A stretch of DNA of 64,000 nt, from assembly GCF_007677875.1 (NCBI RefSeq), contig NZ_VEDO01000024.1, forward strand, positions 31,142-95,141, written 5' to 3'. The notes beneath the pieces were generated by a model. That model searched no databases. It saw only the letters and a list, made by a program, of their open reading frames with translations, and had not been told where the DNA came from. This DNA comes from Variovorax boronicumulans (lineage in GTDB: Bacteria > Pseudomonadota > Gammaproteobacteria > Burkholderiales > Burkholderiaceae_C). The position numbers and the translations under genes are program-made. Shown here piece after piece: positions 45,777 through 53,910 of the stretch (the stretch's first letter is position 1; each line of letters begins with the position of its first letter).

Positions 45777-47900
45777 CTACTCCGTGTCGCGTGAACTGAC
45801 GAACACAAGCACCGAGCGGCCCGTTGCCGTGTAGCTCCACGCGTCGACGGTCGCTCTGTCCTGCTGCTCCAGCGCCGTGTCGAGGTGGCGTACCCACACC
45901 CCGCCATCCGGGCAGGCCGGCAGCTTGAACTCAACGCCTTCGTGCCAGCCGTTCATGGCGACGAACACGCTCGCGTCGTCTGCGCGTTTCTGGATCGACG
46001 AGGAGGGCGCTTGGCCATTGATCAGCCACGCCACGCTGCGCGTGTGCGGCGCATCCCACTCCTCGGGCTGCATCTCCTCTCCGGCCGCGTTGAACCACAC
46101 GATGTCCTTGCCTTGCGCGACCTCGCTCCAGTCGCCGGTCAGGAAGCGCGTCCGGCGCAATACTGGCAGCGCCCGGCGCAGTGCGAGCAGCGACGTGGCG
46201 AAGGCTTGCAGCGAATGGCCCCGCGCGTCGATGCCTTCCCAGTCCACCCACGAGATCTCGCTGTCTTGGCAGTAGGCGTTGTTGTTGCCTTGCTGCGTGC
46301 GGCCAAACTCGTCGCCGGCCAGCAGCATCGGCGTGCCCTGCGACAGGAACAGCGTGGCCAGCAGGTTGCGTTGCTGGCGCGCACGCAACGCGAGGATGTC
46401 GGCGTCATCGGTCGGTCCCTCAGCGCCACAATTCCACGAGCGGTTGTCGGAGTGGCCGTCCTTATTGTCTTCGCCGTTGGCCTCGTTGTGCTTGTCGTTG
46501 TAGCTGACCAGGTCGGCCAACGTGAAGCCGTCGTGTGCGGTGATGAAGTTCACGCTGGCCCATGGGCGGCGGCCCCGCCGGTTGAACTTGTCGCCGCTGG
46601 CGGTCAGGCATTGGGCCATCGCTGCCGCGCTCGCGTCGCCCTTCCAGAACGCGCGAACGGTGTCGCGGAAGCGGTCGTTCCACTCGGCCCAGCCTGGCGG
46701 AAAGCCACCGACCTGGTAACCGCCAGGCCCGCAGTCCCAGGGTTCGGCGATGAGCTTGACTGACGACAGCACCGGGTCCTGTCGGCAGGAATCCAGGAAG
46801 CCGCCGCCTTCGTCGAAGCCGTGGTCCTCACGCGCCAGGATGGTGGCCAGGTCGAAGCGGAAACCGTCGACATGCATCTCGGTGACCCAGTAGCGCAGGC
46901 TGTCGGTCACCATCTGCAGCACCCGCGGGTGGCTCAGGTTCAGCGTGTTGCCGGTGCCGGTGTCGTTGATGTAGTAGCGCCGGCCCGGACCGTCTGCCGG
47001 CATGAGGCGGTAATAGCTTGCGTTGTCGATGCCCTTGAACGACAGCGTCGGTCCCAGCTCGTTGCCCTCGGGCGTATGGTTGTAGACCACGTCCATGATC
47101 ACTTCCAGGCCAGCCTCGTGGTAGCGGTCCACCATGCGCTTGAACTCGTCGACGTCGGCCGAAGCCAGATAGCGCGGGTCCAGTGCGAAGAAGCCCAGCG
47201 TGTCGTAGCCCCAGAAGTTGGTGAGTCCCTTGTCGGTCAGGAAGGGCTGGTTCAGAAACATCTGGACCGGCAGCAGCTCCACGCTGGTCACACCGAGCTG
47301 GCGGATGTGCTCGACCACGGAATCGTGCGCCAGGCCCGCGAAGGTGCCGCGCTCCGCTTCTGGCACGGCCGGGTGGCGCTGGGTGAAGCCGCGCACGTGG
47401 GTCTCGTAGAACACGGTCTCGCCCCAGGGTACGCGGTTGGCGGGCCGGGGCTTCCAGACGAAGTGTGAATCCACCACCACGCACTTCGGCACGAAGGGGG
47501 CGCTGTCGCGCTCGTCGAAGCTCAGGTCGCCGTCTGCGTGGCCGACCGTGTAGCCGAAGATCTCCGGCCCCCACCGCAGTTCGCCCACATGGGCGCGCGC
47601 ATACGGGTCCATCAGCAGCTTGTTCGGGTTGAAGCGGTGGCCGTTCTGCGGCTCGTAGGGTCCGTGCACGCGGTAGCCGTACCGCGTGCCGGGCTGCAGG
47701 CCAGGCACATAGCCGTGCCACACCTCGTCGGTGTACTCCGGCAGGGTGTGGCGGGCAATCTCGTTCTGGCCGCTCTCATCGTAGAGGCAGACCTCCACCT
47801 TGGTCGCGTGGGCCGAGAACAGCGCGAAGTTCACACCTTCGCCGGTGAACGTGGCGCCGCGGGGAAACGGCTGGCCTTCGAGAATGGAATGTTCGGTCAT
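45777..47900 (-). CDS. glgX: Glycogen debranching enzyme GlgX
   Basis: A 707-residue GH13 protein. An N-terminal CBM48 (PFPRGATFTGEGVNFALFSA) precedes the (beta/alpha)8 domain: DVVYNHTPEG, the nucleophile Asp in DGFRFDLA, the acid Glu in KLIAEPWD, and the Asp in ITAHDGFTL. It hydrolyses alpha-1,6 branches of limit dextrins during glycogen breakdown. No other glg genes are in the window. Full length for the family, so probably functional. Confidence 0.95.
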   Translation of the reverse strand: MTEHSILEGQPFPRGATFTGEGVNFALFSAHATKVEVCLYDESGQNEIARHTLPEYTDEVWHGYVPGLQPGTRYGYRVHGPYEPQNGHRFNPNKLLMDPYARAHVGELRWGPEIFGYTVGHADGDLSFDERDSAPFVPKCVVVDSHFVWKPRPANRVPWGETVFYETHVRGFTQRHPAVPEAERGTFAGLAHDSVVEHIRQLGVTSVELLPVQMFLNQPFLTDKGLTNFWGYDTLGFFALDPRYLASADVDEFKRMVDRYHEAGLEVIMDVVYNHTPEGNELGPTLSFKGIDNASYYRLMPADGPGRRYYINDTGTGNTLNLSHPRVLQMVTDSLRYWVTEMHVDGFRFDLATILAREDHGFDEGGGFLDSCRQDPVLSSVKLIAEPWDCGPGGYQVGGFPPGWAEWNDRFRDTVRAFWKGDASAAAMAQCLTASGDKFNRRGRRPWASVNFITAHDGFTLADLVSYNDKHNEANGEDNKDGHSDNRSWNCGAEGPTDDADILALRARQQRNLLATLFLSQGTPMLLAGDEFGRTQQGNNNAYCQDSEISWVDWEGIDARGHSLQAFATSLLALRRALPVLRRTRFLTGDWSEVAQGKDIVWFNAAGEEMQPEEWDAPHTRSVAWLINGQAPSSSIQKRADDASVFVAMNGWHEGVEFKLPACPDGGVWVRHLDTALEQQDRATVDAWSYTATGRSVLVFVSSRDTE

Positions 47901-47958
47901 GGGAATGCGGAAAGTTGACGGAAAAAATGTGTGGGTCGTACAGCGCAGGGCCGGCGAC

Positions 47959-49086
47959 TCAGGCTGCCACGGGCTCTGGAAGCTGCTCCACGGGCCGGCC
48001 CTGGGCGGCAGGCAGGAAGTTCATTGGCGTCTCGCCGCGCCATGCGGCCTGCACCACGCGGTGAATGAAATCGAGCTTGGCCACCACGGGTTCGACGACC
48101 ACGAATGGGTAGCTGTCGTGGGCGCCCAGGCTGCGGTCCATGGCATTGATGAACTGCGAGACCGGCAGCCACTGCTCGACCACCGTGGACGCGATCTGCG
48201 GGGCGTCCAGGTCCAGGGCCTGTGCCGTCAGCGCCGGCACGCCGGGCACGGCGTGCTGCAGCTGCAAGCCCCACGCCGCCGCCGTTTCCAGGCCGTCGAC
48301 CATGTGCAGGTAGTGCGCCCAGGTCTCGGCCCAGTCTTCCCACGCATGCGAGCTGGCGTAGACGCTGATGTACTGGAGAGGCCAGTCGGCGGGCGGGTTC
48401 GCATAGTGGCGCCTCAGGGACTCGGCGTAGTCGACGGTTTCGTCGCCGAACAGCGTGCGGCACTCGTCGATCCATTGCGTGTCCCGGATCAGGCGGTCCC
48501 AGTAGTAATGGCCGATCTCGTGGCGAAAGTGGCCAAGCAGCGTGCGGTAGGGCTCGTGCATGGACAGCCGAATCTGCTCGCGGCGCGCATCGTCGGCCTC
48601 GGCAATGTTCAGGGTGATGACGCCTTCGTCGTGACCCGTGAGCACGCGCATCTCGTTGCTGGTTTCTTCCAGGAACTCGAAGGACAGCCCGTTCGCCGGG
48701 TCATCGATCTTGTTCGGGACGGGCAGCCCAAGCTCCAGCAGTGTGAAGAACAGGCGGCGTTTGGCCTGCTCCAGCTGGGCCCAGTACAAGCGGTTCTCTG
48801 GCTTGCTCAGCGCGGGGATGGTGTGGGTGGTGCGGCACGATACGCAGTGCTGGTGGAGACTTTCGATGGGCACCAGCCAGTTGCACACGCCCTCCGCCAT
48901 GTTGATGCAGGGACGGTAGGCAATGCCCTGCGCGCCCGCGCGGTTCCAGACGCCCTCGGGCGACACTTGGAAGGCCAGCATGCTGCGCTCCTCGGTCGAG
49001 TAGCCCAGCGTGCACTTGCACGCCTCACAGCTGGTGTTCTCGAAGAAGACGCGGTTGCCGCAATTTGCACAGTTGAACAGTTTCAT
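47959..49086 (-). CDS. Putative zinc-ribbon metallopeptidase (DUF2248-type)
   Basis: A 375-residue protein with an N-terminal zinc ribbon (C6, C9, C20, C23), a second Cys-rich region (C60, C68, C81, C84) and a metallopeptidase motif HEIGH (189-193) in GHFRHEIGHYYWD. This is the layout of the putative zinc-binding metallopeptidase family COG4307; substrates are unknown. It sits 58 bp upstream of glgX on the same strand. Confidence 0.85.
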   Translation of the reverse strand: MKLFNCANCGNRVFFENTSCEACKCTLGYSTEERSMLAFQVSPEGVWNRAGAQGIAYRPCINMAEGVCNWLVPIESLHQHCVSCRTTHTIPALSKPENRLYWAQLEQAKRRLFFTLLELGLPVPNKIDDPANGLSFEFLEETSNEMRVLTGHDEGVITLNIAEADDARREQIRLSMHEPYRTLLGHFRHEIGHYYWDRLIRDTQWIDECRTLFGDETVDYAESLRRHYANPPADWPLQYISVYASSHAWEDWAETWAHYLHMVDGLETAAAWGLQLQHAVPGVPALTAQALDLDAPQIASTVVEQWLPVSQFINAMDRSLGAHDSYPFVVVEPVVAKLDFIHRVVQAAWRGETPMNFLPAAQGRPVEQLPEPVAA

Positions 49087-49387
49087 GGTGGGTCGGACGG
49101 GTGAGCAGGGACACCGAACAGTCGGTGCACCATTCTTTGGGTCAGGAAACGCTGCGCTGTCAGCCGCCTCCGAAGGCCATGTAGGCGCGCGCTGCTCTTG
49201 GGCAGCGGGCGGAGCGTGATCTGCAGAAGGCGCCCAGCCCAAGGGTCTGCCCAAGCCGCGCCAGGGGTGAGCGTATGAAGAGCCAAGGCCCGCAGGGCCA
49301 CGGACCGCGTCTGGCACATCTTCAATGAGCAGGCCCATGCGCTGCGTGGAATGGCATCGCTGCTTGCTAGGCGCACCCACATAGAAG
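49087..49387. other. Spacer between metallopeptidase gene and IS element
   Basis: About 300 bp with no recognisable gene. Minus-strand frames here do not continue the gene truncated on the other side of the IS, so the missing 3' part of that gene is not found here. Confidence 0.4.
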
Positions 49388-49450
49388 TGACCCTGCCTCG
49401 ATTTCACGTACAGCAGGAAGTTGATAACTTCAGAGGTACGGAGAATCGAA

Positions 49451-49774
49451 ATGAGAGAAGGCAAGCTGCCCAAGAGGCAGTACACACAGGAGTTCAAGGC
49501 TGAGGCTGTCAGGCTCGCGGCATCGGTAGGCGGGCACGAGGCCGCACGGCGCCTCGGCGTGCCGGTGGCGACGCTGGGCAACTGGTCCAGGCGTGGCACT
49601 GCATCGGCCGGCGCCAGCGGCGCGGTGGCGCCGCCCAGTGAGGCACCCGCGCGGCGCCCGGTGAGCGAATTGGAGGCGGAGAACAGCCGCTTGCGCAGAG
49701 AGTTGGCCGACGCGAAGCTGGACGTGGAAGTCCTTCGAAAAGCGACGGCGTACTTCGCCAGGGGGTCGCGATGA
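49451..49774 (+). CDS. IS3-family transposase OrfA (HTH)
   Basis: A 107-residue protein with an N-terminal HTH_Tnp_1 (RQYTQEFKAEAVRLAASVGG, LGVPVATLGNW) and a C-terminal leucine-zipper-like helix (SELEAENSRLRRELADAKLD). An AAAAG tract at 49738-49742 near its end could support the -1 frameshift that makes the OrfAB transposase. Confidence 0.92.
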   Translation: MREGKLPKRQYTQEFKAEAVRLAASVGGHEAARRLGVPVATLGNWSRRGTASAGASGAVAPPSEAPARRPVSELEAENSRLRRELADAKLDVEVLRKATAYFARGSR

Positions 49775-50634
49775 AGTACGCCTGGATCGATGAGCATCGC
49801 GACCAGTACACCGTCAGCCGGCTGTGCCGCGTGCTGCAGGTGTCCCGCAGCGGCTACTGCCAATGGCGCGTGCGCCCGCTCAGTCCCGGCGCACTGGCCA
49901 ACCAAGCCCTAGATGCCAAGGTGGCCGCCATTCACGATGCCAGCCGCCGAAGCTATGGCCGCCCTCGGATCGTTCACAAGCTGCGCAAGCAGGGCGAAGT
50001 CGTCAGCGCCGAGCGAGTGCGAAAGAGCCTGCGGCGCCAGGGGCTGCGCCCGGTCTATAGAAGGCCGTTCATGGTCACCACCGATTCGGCGCACCGCGTG
50101 CCGGTGGCACCGAATCTGCTGGACCGGCGCTTTGATGGTTGGCAGCGCGACCAGGCCTGGGTTGCAGACATCACGTACGTACCCACCGGCGAGGGCTGGC
50201 TGTACTTGGCGGCCGTGATGGACCTGGCCGGCCGGCGCATCGTGGGCTGGTCGATGTCGGAGAACATTGACGCCACGCTGGTGTGCACCGCCTTGAAGTC
50301 GGCATGGTGGCTGCGCAAGCCTGCCAAGGGGCTGCTGGTCCACACCGACCGCGGATCCCAGTACGCCGGCGGGCGCTACCGAGCGTTGGCCGCCGAACTG
50401 GGTATCACGATGTCCATGAGCAGGAGGGCCAACGCCTGGGACAACGCGCCGATGGAAAGCTTCTTCAAAACGCTGAAGGTCGAGCGCATCCATCAGGTAC
50501 GCTACGACACGCGGGCGCAGGCCAGGCTGGACATCGTCAATTGGATCGAAGGCTGGTACAACCGCCAGCGCTTGCACTCGGCCAACGGCTTCGTGCCTCC
50601 AGTGATCTGGGAGAGCACCCGTTTGGCTGCATGA
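49771..50634 (+). CDS. IS3-family transposase OrfB (DDE integrase)
   Basis: A 287-residue rve-type catalytic protein. HTH_21 region near YGRPRIVHKLRKQG; DDE residues: Asp in WVADITYVP, Asp in VHTDRGSQY, Glu in NAPMESFFKTLK. Intact, so the element may be active. Confidence 0.93.
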   Translation: MKYAWIDEHRDQYTVSRLCRVLQVSRSGYCQWRVRPLSPGALANQALDAKVAAIHDASRRSYGRPRIVHKLRKQGEVVSAERVRKSLRRQGLRPVYRRPFMVTTDSAHRVPVAPNLLDRRFDGWQRDQAWVADITYVPTGEGWLYLAAVMDLAGRRIVGWSMSENIDATLVCTALKSAWWLRKPAKGLLVHTDRGSQYAGGRYRALAAELGITMSMSRRANAWDNAPMESFFKTLKVERIHQVRYDTRAQARLDIVNWIEGWYNRQRLHSANGFVPPVIWESTRLAA

Positions 50635-50664
50635 CTTGATGTACGTGGAAACGAGGCAGGGTCA

Positions 50665-51560
50665 AACAGCCCATACACATCGCCGCTGCGAGCGTTCACC
50701 TCGGCCAGCTTCTTGTTGAAGGTCCACAGCGGCACCACGCTGAGGTAGCGCGTGCGCGAGCTCGGATCGGTCCAGTCGCTGAACTGGAGCAACCAGTGCT
50801 CGCAGAACCTCGCTCCCGATTGGCCGGCGCTGCTCGCACGCCAGTCGTCGAACAGGCGCCGGGTCTTGCTGCGGAAACGCTCGAACCCGGGATCGAGGTC
50901 GGTATGCGACTTCGTCTCCTTGGATCCGTCTCCTCGTGTGACCTCGTACACGCGAGCGCGCAGCTTGGCGCGCTGCTGCGCTTCCAGTTGCTCCGCCAGG
51001 TTGATGAACTTGGCCACATCCACGACACGGCGCAGCTCGTAGTGCTCGCTGATGGGAGTTCGCTGGTCCTCGCCGACTGCCTCCCCCTCGGCAATTTCGA
51101 CCAGGTCCCGCAGCGTGCGTGGCTCATCGAAGTAATGCCCGCGGAACAGCGCGCAGTGCACGCGGTCATCGCACAGATCGATGTCGACCTGCAGGAAGTC
51201 CGCCTGGTCCTCCCCTCCCCTATCGCAGGCCAGGTGCAAGCGTGTGATGTCGCAGCGACTCAGGCGGTAGCCCTGCTGAGACAGCCGCGCATAGGTCACC
51301 TTGGCGTTGCCGCCATCGACGCGCAACTGCTCTTCAAGCCATGCTTCATGGTCGTGGTGCTCCACCGATCCGTCTGAACGCACAACCTTGCGGCGCTGCA
51401 TGTAGATGCTGCCGTCGCCGCCACGCGTCGTGCGCAAGGTGGTGCCCTCCAGAGCCGGAAAGCGAGCCAGCGTCTGCACAAGCAGCGCATGCCGCAGGTC
51501 TGGTCGGCACTTCGCGACCGACTCCTTGAGTCCGGGCAGGATCAAGCTGTATTCGTTCAT
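50665..51560 (-). pseudogene. Unknown protein, 3' end removed by the IS element
   Basis: About 298 genuine codons (MNEYSLILPGLKES ... GDVYGLF), after which the frame runs into the IS terminal repeat and stops inside the IS at 50502. I do not recognise the family; it is hydrophilic, with acidic and Arg-rich stretches and no membrane segment. The missing C-terminus is not present on the other side of the IS. Confidence 0.65.
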
Positions 51561-51841
51561 TGTTCTCTTCTGCCGACTGGGGTGTCGAAAAGTCCAGAGT
51601 GGTTGGTCAGTCAGTCCGCATCGCGCGCGAAGGTTAGCTACGGCGGCGTCAATCTTCGAGCCGAGGGTCCTATCGATGCGCGAGCCGGGTTCATCTAGGG
51701 GCCTACCGATGGGGCCTCAGGAGCACGACGCGCGCGCCCCGGTCCAATCGCTATCACCGCAATTGGCGCCGGTTCGCTGAGTGAGCGCTAACCGGGGCGA
51801 TGCGTGGAGGCTAATCCCTCGACGTGCTACCTGAACCAGCA
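51561..51841. other. Intergenic stretch without a recognised gene
   Basis: About 280 bp between the truncated gene's start and the ParE-type toxin stop. No protein-like frame or clear regulatory dyad was seen, although the promoter of the truncated gene must lie here. Confidence 0.35.
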
Positions 51842-52138
51842 TCAGTACCCCGCTTCCTTCTGATGTCTGAACGCCAGGACATACACGGCGCCCTTGGCCG
51901 CGTCATGCCGGTACAAGGCCACGTAGCCCGAGTCACCGAACTGGATCACGAGTTCACGCAGCAACTCGGGGGCCTGCGGCAGCGGCCGGCCTATGTCGGG
52001 GGCGTGCTCCAACAGTTGGAATTGCTGGGCGATGGTCTGGCCGGCGCGCCTGGCCGCGTCGGGCGCCTTGGCCGCCAGGAAGCGCCTGCACCGCTCCAAG
52101 CCTCGCGCGGCTCCCGCGGTGACGATCACTCGTGACAT
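51842..52138 (-). CDS. RelE/ParE-family toxin
   Basis: A 98-residue ParE/RelE-fold protein: VTAGAARGLERCRRFLAAKAPDAARRAGQ, PDIGRPLPQAPELLRELVIQFG and YVALYRHDAAKGAVYVLAFRHQKEAGY. It would inhibit gyrase or cleave mRNA. It overlaps the upstream antitoxin gene by 13 bp. Confidence 0.88.
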   Translation of the reverse strand: MSRVIVTAGAARGLERCRRFLAAKAPDAARRAGQTIAQQFQLLEHAPDIGRPLPQAPELLRELVIQFGDSGYVALYRHDAAKGAVYVLAFRHQKEAGY

Positions 52139-52398
52139 TCAGGCGCAGGCCCTTCCTTGTCGGTGCCCCAGGTGCCAAGCCAGGCGCGCGTTTCCTCGCC
52201 GGTTAGATGCCGGCCGGTGGCTTGGTACTCCTCCCACGAGGCTTGCGCTTCCTGAACGAAGGCCTCGCGCTGCTCTTCGCGGGTCACGTATTGCTCGATG
52301 GCTTCGAGCATGATCCAGTGCGCCGAACGGCGCCGTAGCCCGGCCAGGTTCTGCACACGGCTTTTAAGCGCATCGTCGATCTTGAGGGACGTTGCCAT
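52126..52398 (-). CDS. RHH (CopG/ParD-like) antitoxin
   Basis: A 90-residue protein beginning with a ribbon-helix-helix (ATSLKIDDALKSRVQNLAGLRRRSAHWIML) and a C-terminal toxin-binding helix region (REEQREAFVQEAQASWEEYQATG). The ATG at 52398 has AAGGACC upstream; an ATG five codons earlier is less likely. The dyad at 52409-52431 lies just upstream. Confidence 0.87.
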   Translation of the reverse strand: MATSLKIDDALKSRVQNLAGLRRRSAHWIMLEAIEQYVTREEQREAFVQEAQASWEEYQATGRHLTGEETRAWLGTWGTDKEGPAPECHE

Positions 52399-52408
52399 GA
52401 TGGTCCTT

Positions 52409-52431
52409 ATCACTCGGTAATACCTAGTGAT
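52409..52431. promoter_or_regulatory. Operator dyad of the RHH/ParE operon
   Basis: ATCACTCGGT-AAT-ACCTAGTGAT is a 23-bp near-perfect palindrome (9 of 10 arm positions) starting 11 bp upstream of the antitoxin ATG. It fits an RHH autorepressor site. Confidence 0.6.
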
Positions 52432-52526
52432 ACTTTACCCGTTCAAGTCCTGCTCGTCCACTTACGCTACCGCGCGCCTTGCGGTTTCGCCAGGTCCTGA
52501 GCCACCACCACGGCTCCAGCCAGCGC

Positions 52527-53546
52527 TTAGACAACGTCCAACGCAGCGGAGAACACGACTCGGTGGTACCGGGCCATCTCGGCGACCTCCACCCCAAGCC
52601 ACGCGGCCACGATCGCATCTGCCTGGCCTCTCCGAAGCTGGCGTAGCGCGAACGTGTGCCGCAGCCGAAAGGAGCCGCCCTTCTCCAGTGATGGATCGAG
52701 GCCAGATCCTCGCATCACGAGCTTGATGGCCTGGTACAGCGACACGTGGGTCCAAGTCTTGCCGGTGCGGGTAGATGGCAGCAGGTTGGTTCCAGGAATG
52801 CCCTCCTGGGTTCGCACCTGGAGCCAATATTGGAGAAGCTGGCCAGCCCACGGCGCAATTGGTGTTTCGCGTGCCCCCCCTGCCCTGCCCGCGGCTACCC
52901 GAACCTTCCACGGAACATCTTTCGTCCGGCCGCCAGCGACAACGACGTCGGCGAGCTGCGCAGCCCGCACCTCCCCGGGCGTAAGCCCTGCGCCCAGCAT
53001 GAGCGCGACGGCCGTTCTGTTGCGCAGATCCTGCCAAGTCTGGACGGCGGGGCGGGTTTGTCTTGGACGCGCCTCGGAGAGATACGTAACAAGCGAAGCC
53101 GCCTCTCCCGCCGAAAGGTACTGAGGAAGAGGATCTTTGTCGGCTGCATTGGCATACCGCCACTCTTCCTGGTCTTGAAGAACCTGGGCGGCCACGGACT
53201 GGTACGGACGACCTTCCCTTCTTGCGAGGTGAGCGAGCACTTTCTCGATCAAGTCGAGCAATCGCCACACATAGCGCGGCGACAGCGCTTCAGAAGCGTT
53301 GTGCGAGGAAGGCTTCGTCGCGAACAGACGAACGTCGGCCCGAGTCACTGCCGACAGGCGAATCGGGGGCTCCTGCCCAACGCACCAGCGGCAGAAGTTC
53401 TGCCACATTGCGCGATACAGGTCTAAGGAAGCGGCGGTGGCCTTGATGCCGGTTGCCTGCTTCGACGTGAGCCAACTGTCAAAAGCCCAGTCGAACTCTG
53501 CGAGCAAGCCGGTAGGAGGTGGAGGAGTTTCGAACAGGTCGGGCAT
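52527..53546 (-). CDS. Tyrosine recombinase-like protein with degenerate active site
   Basis: A 339-residue protein with an N-terminal SAM-like core-binding region (about 15-130) and a C-terminal integrase domain. Catalytic positions are partly lost: the first Arg (GLRxxE) reads GLTPGE (T189); the HxLRH box is FRLRHT (F293 in place of His, R296 kept); LGH reads LGV (V319). Y327 in MARYHRVV remains. It is either a divergent recombinase or a DNA-binding relative that no longer recombines. The gene starts 1 bp from the 14-bp inverted repeats at 53547-53622 and sits beside repA. Confidence 0.75.
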   Translation of the reverse strand: MPDLFETPPPPTGLLAEFDWAFDSWLTSKQATGIKATAASLDLYRAMWQNFCRWCVGQEPPIRLSAVTRADVRLFATKPSSHNASEALSPRYVWRLLDLIEKVLAHLARREGRPYQSVAAQVLQDQEEWRYANAADKDPLPQYLSAGEAASLVTYLSEARPRQTRPAVQTWQDLRNRTAVALMLGAGLTPGEVRAAQLADVVVAGGRTKDVPWKVRVAAGRAGGARETPIAPWAGQLLQYWLQVRTQEGIPGTNLLPSTRTGKTWTHVSLYQAIKLVMRGSGLDPSLEKGGSFRLRHTFALRQLRRGQADAIVAAWLGVEVAEMARYHRVVFSAALDVV

Positions 53547-53622
53547 AAATGAATTAACAGCAGTCGCGAATCATAATAAACACATCGTCTCCAGAAAAGC
53601 CGCGCTCCCTGTTAATTCATTT
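53547..53622. repeat. 14-bp perfect inverted repeats flanking 48 bp
   Basis: AAATGAATTAACAG (53547-53560) and its exact inverted copy CTGTTAATTCATTT (53609-53622). The enclosed 48 bp hold a minus-strand TATTAT (-10-like) that could drive the recombinase gene. The left arm touches the recombinase start codon. Could be an invertible promoter, a recombinase binding region or an autoregulatory site. Confidence 0.7.
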
Positions 53623-53910
53623 TGCGAGCTGCGCAGCCTGCGGGGCACGGCCACCGCCCTTCTGCCCAGGCATCAGATCTTCCCGAGCGCTTGCCACGCA
53701 GCGCCGCTCTAGCCTTGATCCGGGCCTAGCTCTGCGGCCGGCTCCACAAGTTGCCCCGCCGTCGGCTTGTCCAACCCGACACCGACGTCGCCTTCCCCCG
53801 CCGATCTGAGATCGAGTGCCGCCCACGGAAAGTTGCCGACGTTCGATACGGGCCACTCGAGAATCGACTGAAGTCGTTAAGTGCATCTACCGAGGGTGGT
53901 AATGGGTTTG
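53623..53910. other. Spacer between inverted repeat and repA
   Basis: No gene is supported between the right arm of the inverted repeat and the repA stop. Frames are short and of biased composition. If the 48-bp segment inverts, a promoter would point into this stretch, but it holds no gene to transcribe that I can recognise. Confidence 0.35.

Larger units (their letters stand above)
49388..50664 (+). mobile_element. IS3-family insertion sequence, complete
   Basis: A 1277-bp element bounded by imperfect inverted repeats: the left end reads TGACCCTGCCTCG then ATTTCACGTACA, and the right end (complement) reads TGACCCTGCCTCG then TTTCCACGTACA. It carries orfA and orfB overlapping by 4 bp in a -1 relation. 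No target-site duplication is evident: the flanks are AAG on the left and AAC on the right. The right end cuts a minus-strand gene. Confidence 0.92.

Noticed and set aside
45475..45897. 140-codon minus-strand frame as a DUF883-like protein
   Set aside because: Only the last 40-50 residues look membrane-like, and the 5' part is antisense-type sequence overlapping the glgX 3' end.
49083..49382. Minus-strand frame left of the IS as the lost 3' end of the truncated gene
   Set aside because: Its sequence does not continue the truncated protein in composition or frame, and no shared duplication links the two sides.
49385..50667. Target-site duplication of the IS3 element
   Set aside because: Left flank AAG and right flank AAC do not match, and no 3-5 bp duplication was found with alternative end choices.
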